This document shows, piece after piece, positions 1 to 4,940 of a DNA stretch of 5,457 nt (position 1 is the first letter of the stretch; each line of letters begins with the position of its first letter). The DNA is taken from assembly GCA_029259285.1 (NCBI GenBank), contig JAPDJB010000158.1:1-5457 (forward strand). Reading direction: 5' to 3'. This stretch comes from Candidatus Bathyarchaeota archaeon (lineage in GTDB: Archaea > Thermoproteota > Bathyarchaeia > TCS64 > B23). The notes beneath the pieces are model-generated. The model was given only the letters and a program-made list of their open reading frames with translations, made no database searches and had not been told where the DNA came from. Both the position numbers and the translations under genes were made by a program.

Positions 1-1
1 T

Positions 2-343
2 GTAGGCCTCCACGCCGTTAGGGATGCCATACTCGCAGGGGAGAGATACCTATACTCGACGACACATGTGGTTAGGGAGAAGGTGGATTACGGCGAGATA
101 CTTGTGAGATCCAAGCCCGTCCCCGTCATCCTCCCCGAAGGCGTAACCCTCGAAGACCTTAAGAGGGATAGGGGGCTCCTAGAACGGGTTGTGAGGGAGA
201 ATCAGAACAGGTTGAAGAGGGATGGAGACTGGGTCATCTATCCATTGACGCTTCAGATGATCGCTGAGGGGCGTATAGCCCTCGACGGCGAGGGTGGAGT
301 CTACATCGATGGAGTCCTCATGCCCTATGGGCTGAGGCTGTAA
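2..343 (+). CDS. Formyltransferase-fold protein, C-terminal part (5' end outside window)
   Basis: The frame is open from the first complete codon at base 2, so this is the last 113 residues of a longer protein. The GTG at 68 is internal, because family sequence continues upstream of it. The visible part matches the second half of the formyl-transferase N-terminal fold (PurN/GART and Fmt relatives). A segment of the form G-x-H-A-V-x-D-A-I-x-x-G (residues 2-13) is followed by TTHVV (20-24) and VDYGEILV (28-35). In GART, the corresponding His and Asp (here H22 and D29) flank the catalytic loop, and Asp is the catalytic acid. The C-terminal tail reads YPLTLQMIAEGRI, then GVYIDG. Family members transfer a formyl group from 10-formyltetrahydrofolate to an amine, in purine synthesis or on other amines or sugars; the substrate cannot be told here. 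It ends in TAA, ten bases before the convergent gene. Confidence 0.8.
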   Translation, partial: VGLHAVRDAILAGERYLYSTTHVVREKVDYGEILVRSKPVPVILPEGVTLEDLKRDRGLLERVVRENQNRLKRDGDWVIYPLTLQMIAEGRIALDGEGGVYIDGVLMPYGLRL

Positions 344-347
344 AAAG

Positions 348-369
348 GAGGGGTTAGATTAAGCCCCTC
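348..369. terminator. Possible stem-loop between convergent gene ends
   Basis: GAGGGG at 348-353 can pair with CCCCTC at 364-369 around a ten-base loop, with one further G-T pair outside. It spans the junction of two converging genes and includes the TAA stop of the minus-strand gene. No T-run follows on either strand. Archaeal termination depends mainly on T-runs and protein factors, so this is only a weak bidirectional terminator candidate. Confidence 0.25.
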
Positions 370-1685
370 TCAGAGAGGAAGCGGCTGACGATCTCCTCGA
401 GATCCGGCTTTGTCGTCTCCCTCAGCTCAAAGGAGACGTGGACGACGGGTTTGTTCAGCCTCAGGAATCTCTCTAGGTGGCTTGGGGTTCCGAGGACGAC
501 GGCGTCGCAATCCACAGCGTTTATAGAGGCCTCAAGCTCCCTCATCTGCTCACGGCCATAGCCCATGGAGGGCAATACCTCCCTAAGCTTGGGATACTCA
601 TCGTAGACGGCCTTCAGGGAGCCGACGGCGTGGGGTCTTGGGTCGACGATCTCGGCGGCCCTAAACTGCCTAGCGGCGACGTATCCAGCTGCGTAGCCGA
701 GGCCTCCATGGGTGACGGTAGGCCCATCCTCGACGACGAGGACGCGTTTACCCTCTATGAGTTCAGGTCTGTCAACCGATATGACGGATTCTGCCTCGAT
801 GATCGGAGCCTCCGGATTCAGCTTTCTCAGATTCTCCTCGACGGTTTCAATCGACTCCCTGTCGGCGACGTTCACCTTGTTCACCACGAAGACATCGGCC
901 ATCATCGCATTAGCCGTCCCTGGATACGACCTCAACTCATGTCCAGGCCTCAGGGGGTCTGCCACGACGATGTGGAGATCCGGCTTGTAGAAGGGTAGAT
1001 CGTTGTTTCCACCGTCCCAGACGATTAGGTCGCCCTCCTCCTCAGCCCTCTTGATGATACCCTCATAGTCGACGCCTGCATAGAGGGGGACTCCAAGCCT
1101 TATGATGGGTTCATACTCCTCCCTCTCCTCGATGGTGCACTCATAGCGGTCGAGATCCCCAAAGTCTCCGAATCGTTGAACAGCCTGCTTAGCCAGGTCT
1201 CCATAGGGCATTGGATGTCTGATGGCGACGGGCTTTAGGCCCTTTGACAGCAGTATGCGCAGAACCCTCCTGGTGACGGTGCTCTTCCCCGCTCCGGTTC
1301 TTACGGCGCAGATGGAGATCACCGGACGTCTAGACTCCAGCATCGTCGAACCTGGGCCTAGGAGCATGAAGTCGGCTCCCAGCGCCAGAATCTCCGAAGC
1401 CTTCTCCATCACATCTTCATAGAGGAGGTCGCTGTAGGAGAGAACCGCCAGCTCAACCCCCTCCTCCCTTATCAGCCTCGGGAGCTCCTCCTCGGGGAGT
1501 ATCGGTATACCCTCAGGGTATCGATCACCAGCCAGCTCCGGCGGATAGATTCGACCGGAGATGTTTGGAAGCTGAGCCGCCGTGAAGGCCACAACCTCGT
1601 ATTGGGGGTTGTCCCTGAAATAGACGTTGAAGTTATGGAAATCCCTACCTGCTGCTCCCAGGATGACGACTCTCCGTGCCATCAT
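354..1685 (-). CDS. P-loop NTPase of the COG2403 / cyclic 2,3-diphosphoglycerate synthase-like family
   Basis: The 443-aa protein has an N-terminal Rossmann-like segment VVILGAAGRDFHNF (residues 6-19) followed by VYFRDNP. A P-loop CAVRTGAGKST lies at 126-136, with K134 and S135 the nucleotide-binding residues. A Walker B-like strand is DLIVWDGGNND (219-229, D224), and an NKxD-like NKVN occurs at 269-272. Conserved blocks RHPMPYGDL (156-164), EEREEYEP (186-193), DPLRPGHE (243-250) and EDGPTVTHGG (319-328) are what I recognise as this archaeal/anaerobe family. It is called 'predicted GTPase' in COGs and often annotated as cyclic 2,3-diphosphoglycerate synthase after the methanogen enzyme that closes 2,3-DPG with ATP. 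That activity is not shown here: the neighbours are arginine deiminase- and DDAH-type genes, not glycolytic ones. Length is normal for the family. Two ATGs are in tandem (1685 and 1682), and either could start the protein. No membrane segments are seen. Family is confident; reaction is uncertain. Confidence 0.88.
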   Translation of the reverse strand: MMARRVVILGAAGRDFHNFNVYFRDNPQYEVVAFTAAQLPNISGRIYPPELAGDRYPEGIPILPEEELPRLIREEGVELAVLSYSDLLYEDVMEKASEILALGADFMLLGPGSTMLESRRPVISICAVRTGAGKSTVTRRVLRILLSKGLKPVAIRHPMPYGDLAKQAVQRFGDFGDLDRYECTIEEREEYEPIIRLGVPLYAGVDYEGIIKRAEEEGDLIVWDGGNNDLPFYKPDLHIVVADPLRPGHELRSYPGTANAMMADVFVVNKVNVADRESIETVEENLRKLNPEAPIIEAESVISVDRPELIEGKRVLVVEDGPTVTHGGLGYAAGYVAARQFRAAEIVDPRPHAVGSLKAVYDEYPKLREVLPSMGYGREQMRELEASINAVDCDAVVLGTPSHLERFLRLNKPVVHVSFELRETTKPDLEEIVSRFLSERGLI

Positions 1686-1700
1686 GCACTAATTGGTGCA
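1685..1700. promoter_or_regulatory. Near-perfect 16-bp palindrome at the start of the P-loop gene (candidate operator)
   Basis: TGCACTAATTGGTGCA pairs at seven of eight positions, the exception being T1690/G1695. It touches the A of the start codon (minus strand, 1685) and lies where transcription of the P-loop gene would begin, given the AT-rich element just upstream. Position and symmetry suggest a dimeric regulator site or a start-site hairpin. There is no second copy to support this. Confidence 0.35.
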
Positions 1701-1707
1701 GAGAGGG

Positions 1708-1726
1708 ATAAATTTTGTTATATTTA
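1708..1726 (-). promoter_or_regulatory. Candidate TATA region for the P-loop gene
   Basis: On the minus strand the 46-base gap between the two genes contains TAAATATAA (1726-1718) followed by AAAATTTAT (1716-1708). Their centres are about 37 and 27 bases upstream of the ATG at 1685. Either would place an archaeal start site inside the adjoining palindrome or at the start codon, giving a very short or absent leader. The gene may also be read from the upstream deiminase promoter. Confidence 0.45.
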
Positions 1727-1731
1727 GGACA

Positions 1732-2658
1732 TTAAGACTCTCGGAGTATGGGGCAGGTCATGCAGTGAGGGCCGCCTCCGCCGAGGCTGAGCTGGCATCC
1801 TGGGATGCCGATGACGTCGAAGCCCCTCTCCTCCAGCAGCCTCTTAACCCGCTCATTCCACTCGTAGGTGACGTATTTCCCGTCGCCTATTCCTAGGATG
1901 TTGGTGCCGAAGTTTCGAACCTCCCAATCGTCGACGTAGATTATGTCAAAGCCCCTCTCCTTGAGGTAATCCTCAATGAAGGCCAGCTCCACCTCCCCGT
2001 CCTCCCTGTAGATCCAGGCTGGGTATAGCTCCAGGGAGGGTTTATGGATCACCGCTAGGTCTCTGCTGAGGATCATCAAGGCTCCATCGAGGTGAACCCT
2101 GAAGCTTGGTAGGGTGACAGCCACCAGCTCCTTTATGGCTTTGCCAAGCATCAGCTCTCTCATGGCTTCGACTCCCCCCTCATCTGATCTCGGGCCGAAG
2201 CCGATGAGCAGTGTCTCGAGGTCGAGGTAGACGAGGTCTCCACCCTCCAGGTAGGCTGGATGACTAACCCTAAGCGCGATGGGTATGCCCAGCCTCTCCA
2301 TCGCCTTCTCGGCTAGGAGGGGTTCAGCATACCTCGCCTGATGTCGCATCCTCATCCTTATGGCTCCGAGATTTGTGACGCTGCAGATGTCCCTCGTGTA
2401 GACGAGGTCTGGCATACGCTCAGCTATACGTCTATCCTCCTCTCCGAGTAGTTCCCCAAGCAGATAGACCTCTACCCCCTCGCCTCTGAGGGCCTCTACG
2501 AAGGCCTCATGCTCCCTGATGAACTCCCTCCAATAGACGATGTCCCTGAAGAGGTAGTGATCCTTCGTCTGAGGCGTCACCCTCCTCAGATGCTCCGAGG
2601 GCTTATGCATCAAGACCTTCCTCAACATTCCATACTCGGATTGGGCGCCGAACTCCAT
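1732..2658 (-). CDS. Arginine deiminase/amidinotransferase-family (pentein) hydrolase
   Basis: The 308-aa protein has the guanidine-modifying enzyme superfamily motifs in order: YTRD (87-90), EGGD (138-141), H189-x-D191 in VHLDGALMIL, and a C-terminal nucleophile loop GGGGPHCMTCP (293-303) with C299. These match the catalytic Asp/Glu/His-x-Asp/Cys set of arginine deiminase, which hydrolyses arginine to citrulline and ammonia through a Cys-bound amidino intermediate. It is about 100 residues shorter than classical ArcA (about 410) and seems to lack its helical insertion, as do several short archaeal and cyanobacterial relatives. Arginine, agmatine or another guanidino substrate is therefore possible, as is a dihydrolase reaction. 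The ATG at 2658 has a purine-rich GGGGAG tract five bases upstream on the minus strand. It is divergent from the DDAH-type gene and lies 46 bases upstream of the P-loop gene on the same strand. No signal peptide is seen, so it should be cytosolic. Confidence 0.85.
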   Translation of the reverse strand: MEFGAQSEYGMLRKVLMHKPSEHLRRVTPQTKDHYLFRDIVYWREFIREHEAFVEALRGEGVEVYLLGELLGEEDRRIAERMPDLVYTRDICSVTNLGAIRMRMRHQARYAEPLLAEKAMERLGIPIALRVSHPAYLEGGDLVYLDLETLLIGFGPRSDEGGVEAMRELMLGKAIKELVAVTLPSFRVHLDGALMILSRDLAVIHKPSLELYPAWIYREDGEVELAFIEDYLKERGFDIIYVDDWEVRNFGTNILGIGDGKYVTYEWNERVKRLLEERGFDVIGIPGCQLSLGGGGPHCMTCPILRES

Positions 2659-2687
2659 CTCAGCTCCCCTTTGAGATGAGTTCTGGA

Positions 2688-2703
2688 GATAAAATCCTTT
2701 ATC
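2688..2703. promoter_or_regulatory. Palindromic AT-rich element, candidate shared divergent promoter
   Basis: GATAAAATCCTTTATC is an inverted repeat with 6-bp perfect arms and a 4-bp centre. It is 29 bases from the ATG of the minus-strand deiminase (2658) and 23 bases from the preferred ATG of the plus-strand DDAH-type gene (2727). This is near the usual archaeal TATA distance for both, with little or no leader. The symmetry suggests one TATA-like site used in both directions, or an operator covering both promoters. It is also the reason I do not use the in-frame ATG at 2676, which lies upstream of it. Confidence 0.5.
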
Positions 2704-2726
2704 ATAATGATGAGTTAGGATTCAAT

Positions 2727-3026
2727 ATGGCTTCTAAGAGAGCTTTGGTGAGAGAGCCTGGAGCCACCTACCCCAGATGTATCTCATCACATCCATTGAG
2801 GCATACCATCAACGTGGAGAGGGCTAGAAGGCAGCATGCTGAGTATTGTAGGGTATTGGAGGAGCTGGGCTTAGAGATCATCAGGCTGCCGAGGGACGAT
2901 GAGCATCCGGACTCCTGCTTCGTTGAGGATAACGCCGTCGTCCACGGCGGTCGAGCCCTCATCTGCGGGATGGCTAAGCCCAGCAGGAGGGGGGAGGTGA
3001 AAGCCGTGGAGGAGGTGTTGAGGTAG
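2727..3026 (+). CDS. DDAH-type dimethylarginine dimethylaminohydrolase, N-terminal part, ending at an in-frame TAG
   Basis: From the ATG at 2727 this gives 99 residues beginning MASKRALVREPG, which is where DDAH family members usually begin; the ATG at 2676 would add 17 unrelated residues. Recognisable blocks are REPG (9-12), SHPL (21-24), the helix with ELGLEIIRLP (46-55) and SCFVEDNAVV (63-72), whose D68 belongs to the DDAH 'FVED' motif. KPSRRGEV (84-91) follows. DDAH hydrolyses methylated arginine to citrulline and methylamines, and relatives act on arginine or other guanidines. TAG at 3024-3026 stops the frame, but the same frame continues at once with the rest of the enzyme (3030-3482). 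Read through, the product would be 251 residues, close to the roughly 254 of Pseudomonas DDAH. This fragment alone lacks the catalytic Glu, His and Cys, so it cannot be active by itself. Substrate is inferred from family only. Confidence 0.75.
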   Translation: MASKRALVREPGATYPRCISSHPLRHTINVERARRQHAEYCRVLEELGLEIIRLPRDDEHPDSCFVEDNAVVHGGRALICGMAKPSRRGEVKAVEEVLR

Positions 3027-3032
3027 TATATG
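3008..3032 (+). other. In-frame TAG with purine-rich ribosome-binding tract and downstream ATG: recoding, reinitiation or nonsense site
   Basis: The codons run GAG GAG GTG TTG AGG TAG TAT ATG, all in the DDAH frame. GGAGGTG at 3011-3017 is a perfect seven-base match to the usual archaeal anti-Shine-Dalgarno sequence, 12 bases before the ATG at 3030. A second GAGG at 3020-3023 is six bases before it. Terminating ribosomes could therefore restart here and make the C-terminal part as a separate chain. Alternatively TAG (residue 100 of the full frame) is translated, or is a recent mutation or base-call error of a sense codon one change away (GAG, CAG, AAG, TCG, TTG, TGG, TAT or TAC). The purine tract also encodes a Glu-Glu-Val helix end, so it may be incidental. 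Confidence 0.55.
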
Positions 3033-3482
3033 CCTGTGAAACGGGCTGAGCCGCCGGCCACCATAGAGGGAGGCGATGTCATACATCTACCGGATAGGTT
3101 GATCTCGGGGTTGACGGAGAGGACTAACGCCCTAGGCGTAGCCCAGATGAGGGATTGGCTGAACGTCCCCGTGGAGACCATAGAGGATCCATGCATCGTC
3201 CACCTGAAGAGCTACATCACATACCTAGGCAGAGGCATCATGATCACGACGAGAAAATACGCCGATCACCCCGTCCTCAAACCCTTCGAGAGGCTCATAG
3301 TCCCAGATGAGGAGTGGTATGCCGCCAACACGCTCTCCATAGGCGACGTCATCCTCATGCCTGAGGGCTATCCCAGAGCCGTTGAGATGGTGAGGGAAGC
3401 TGGATTCGATGTCATCACCCTAGACGTCAGCGAATTCACTAAATGTGAAGGTGCCCTAACCTGCCTCTCCATCATCTTCTAA
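3030..3482 (+). CDS. DDAH-type dimethylarginine dimethylaminohydrolase, C-terminal part downstream of the TAG
   Basis: This 150-residue stretch continues the DDAH frame without any shift. It contains PATIEGGDVI (residues 9-18; E13 is residue 114 of the joined frame), LISGLTERTN (24-33), VHLKSYITYLG (57-67; H58, joined 159), AANTLSIGDVILMPEGYP (98-115) and the nucleophile segment GALTCLSIIF (141-150; C145, joined 246). The Pseudomonas DDAH catalytic triad, from memory, is Glu114, His162 and Cys249, so spacing and identity agree closely. There are no further stops or frameshifts, so this half looks under selection or only recently orphaned. Drawing it as a separate CDS from the ATG at 3030 rests on the ribosome-binding-like tract before it; joined to the upstream part it makes one full enzyme. 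It ends in TAA 12 bases before the amidohydrolase gene, which suggests an operon. Confidence 0.75.
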   Translation: MPVKRAEPPATIEGGDVIHLPDRLISGLTERTNALGVAQMRDWLNVPVETIEDPCIVHLKSYITYLGRGIMITTRKYADHPVLKPFERLIVPDEEWYAANTLSIGDVILMPEGYPRAVEMVREAGFDVITLDVSEFTKCEGALTCLSIIF

Positions 3483-3494
3483 CGGTGAACAGCC

Positions 3495-4349
3495 ATGACG
3501 CTTCAGGCGGTGATGGAGGCTGAGAAACCGAGGGAAGGGTTAAAGATCGATATGCACTGCCACATCTCCCTCGTCGAATACACAGACCCAAGACATCCTA
3601 GGATCGTAAGGGTGTCAAGGGAGGAGCTCCTCTCCGACCTGGATGCAGCGGGCTTCGATATGGCCGTCATACTATCAGACCGCAGGACACCGCCTGAGGC
3701 CGTCTCCCAGTTCATCTCAGCCGCCCCAGACCGCCTAATAGGCTTCGGCTACGTCAACCCCCTAAAGCCTGAGGCTTCGGAGGAGGTGGTTAGGCAGCGA
3801 GAGGAGCTCGGCCTGTATGGCTTGAAACTCTATCCAACTCTCGATGGGTATAGGGCTGATGATCCAAAGGCTTTCACGGTGTATGAGGTGGCCCAGGAAC
3901 TGGAGATGCCGGTTATGTTCCATCAAGCTGGGATGCCAGAGCCACAGGCCCTTTTGAGGCATACTGATCCAGAGCAGATCGATGTGGTGGCCGCCTGCTT
4001 TCCAAGGCTGAGGATAATCCTCGCCCACCTCGGCTATCCAAGGGTCGATGAATCCCTATATTTGGCGAGGAAGCATGGGAACATCTGGCTGGACATAAGC
4101 TGGATCTACGGCGACATAAGGCATCCAAGCTACCGATACTTCCTATGGAGAGACCTTTTGAAGGCCTTGAACCTCGGAGTCTTAGACCACATAGTCTTCG
4201 GCACCGATTATCCAGGGATAAAGCAGGCTGAGTATGTCGAGATTCTCATGTCCATCAATCAATACGCTGTTCACCCAGAGCTTGAGATACCCAACAAAGA
4301 ACTCGAAGCCATACTCGGGGAGAATGCGAGGCCTCTCCTACCTACTTGA
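3495..4349 (+). CDS. Amidohydrolase-2 family metal-dependent hydrolase (TIM barrel)
   Basis: The 284-aa protein carries the amidohydrolase-2 (COG2159-type) metal-site pattern in order: DMHCH (D19, H21, H23), LKLYPT (110-115), MFHQAG (H143), ILAHLG (H178) and FGTDYPG (D238). It ends with LGENARPLL, the closing helix typical of the family. Members hydrolyse or decarboxylate small organic molecules (C-N, C-O or C-C bonds) using a bound divalent metal in a TIM barrel. No specific substrate can be read here. The ATG at 3495 has GGTGA six bases upstream and is preferred; GTG 3510 or ATG 3513 would only trim the poorly conserved N-terminus. It follows the DDAH-type gene by 12 bases and is probably co-transcribed, so a role on a product or precursor of guanidine breakdown is an inference. 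No signal peptide or membrane segment is visible. Confidence 0.85.
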   Translation: MTLQAVMEAEKPREGLKIDMHCHISLVEYTDPRHPRIVRVSREELLSDLDAAGFDMAVILSDRRTPPEAVSQFISAAPDRLIGFGYVNPLKPEASEEVVRQREELGLYGLKLYPTLDGYRADDPKAFTVYEVAQELEMPVMFHQAGMPEPQALLRHTDPEQIDVVAACFPRLRIILAHLGYPRVDESLYLARKHGNIWLDISWIYGDIRHPSYRYFLWRDLLKALNLGVLDHIVFGTDYPGIKQAEYVEILMSINQYAVHPELEIPNKELEAILGENARPLLPT

Positions 4350-4363
4350 AGAGTTCTCTAAGC

Positions 4364-4373
4364 CTTTTTAAAG
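4364..4373 (+). promoter_or_regulatory. TATA-like box for the deaminase gene; T-run may also end the upstream operon
   Basis: CTTTTTAAAG resembles a strong archaeal TATA box. Its centre is about 35 bases before the TTG start at 4404, predicting a start site near 4395 and a leader of about ten bases that holds the GAGG at 4393-4396. The TTTTT at 4365-4369, 15 bases after the amidohydrolase stop, could also act as a T-run terminator for the upstream genes. Confidence 0.5.
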
Positions 4374-4403
4374 TTGACAGGGGAGATCACTTGAGGCTTA
4401 GGT

Positions 4404-4940
4404 TTGGAGCGCCCCGATAAGACTATGTATTTCCTCAGGATCGCCCTCGCCGTCGCCGCGAGGTCTACCTGTCTCCGACGTAAGTTTGGAGCGGTCATCG
4501 TTAAGGGGGATACCATCGTCGGCACGGGTTATAACGGCCCAGCGAAGGGGGTTGTCAACTGCTTCGAGGTTGGCTGCATAAAGGATGAGCTGGATCTCCC
4601 CTCAGGGGAGGCCTACGACCTATGTCCAGCGGTTCACGCCGAGGAGAACGCCATAATCAACTCGAATAGGGAGGATCGCATAGGGGCTAAACTCTACATC
4701 GCCGGCTACGATGCGGAGGGAAACTATACGAGGGCTATACCCTGCCGGAGATGCCGTAGGGCCATCATCAACGCCGGTATCGAGGAGGTCATAATCCTCG
4801 ACGAGGATGGTAAACCACTGAGATTCGACGTCAAGAAATGGGTTGAGGAAGACACACAGTGGTATTTGAAGGCCATGGAGGATGCACGCTCAGGGCGGCT
4901 GGGGAGGGGGGATAAGAATTACAGTGGCTGTAAGACATGA
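4404..4940 (+). CDS. dCMP/cytidine deaminase-family zinc enzyme (ComEB-like)
   Basis: The 178-aa protein has the zinc deaminase signature: HAEEN at 78-82 (H78 metal ligand, E80 proton shuttle) and PCRRC at 113-117 (C114, C117 ligands). Around these are STCLRRKFGAVIVKGD (21-36), GTGYNGPAKG (40-49), EVGCIKDELDLPSGE (55-69) and AIINAGIEEVII (120-131). This matches dCMP deaminase and the related ComE operon protein 2 group. dCMP deaminase converts dCMP to dUMP, feeding thymidylate synthesis. The segment before the second zinc motif (GYDAEGNYTRAI) is not the common 'TLYVTHSP' form, so the exact substrate is uncertain. The TTG start at 4404 gives the family-typical MERP N-terminus and has GAGG seven bases upstream; the next ATG (4425) would cut into the first helix. 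Its TGA stop overlaps the ATG of the next gene, implying translational coupling. Confidence 0.87.
   Translation: MERPDKTMYFLRIALAVAARSTCLRRKFGAVIVKGDTIVGTGYNGPAKGVVNCFEVGCIKDELDLPSGEAYDLCPAVHAEENAIINSNREDRIGAKLYIAGYDAEGNYTRAIPCRRCRRAIINAGIEEVIILDEDGKPLRFDVKKWVEEDTQWYLKAMEDARSGRLGRGDKNYSGCKT

Noticed and set aside
68..343. GTG at 68 as the start of a small 91-aa protein
   Set aside because: The frame is open back to base 2, and the upstream codons encode a conserved formyltransferase segment, so the GTG is internal.
477..998. 173-codon plus-strand open frame inside the P-loop gene
   Set aside because: It is antisense to a well-conserved 443-aa protein, and its translation has no recognisable motif. 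High GC and codon bias on the minus strand explain the lack of stops.
1693..1896. 67-codon plus-strand open frame over the end of the deiminase gene
   Set aside because: It is antisense to the conserved GGGGPHCMTCP region and has no recognisable motif or ribosome-binding site.
2676..2726. Upstream ATG at 2676 as the DDAH start
   Set aside because: It adds 17 residues with no family similarity and lies upstream of the TATA-like palindrome. The ATG at 2727 matches the usual family N-terminus.
2768..3196. 142-codon minus-strand open frame across the DDAH TAG region
   Set aside because: It lies opposite DDAH motifs on both sides of the TAG, and its translation is low-complexity and Ser/Leu-rich with no family resemblance. 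It does not explain the interruption.
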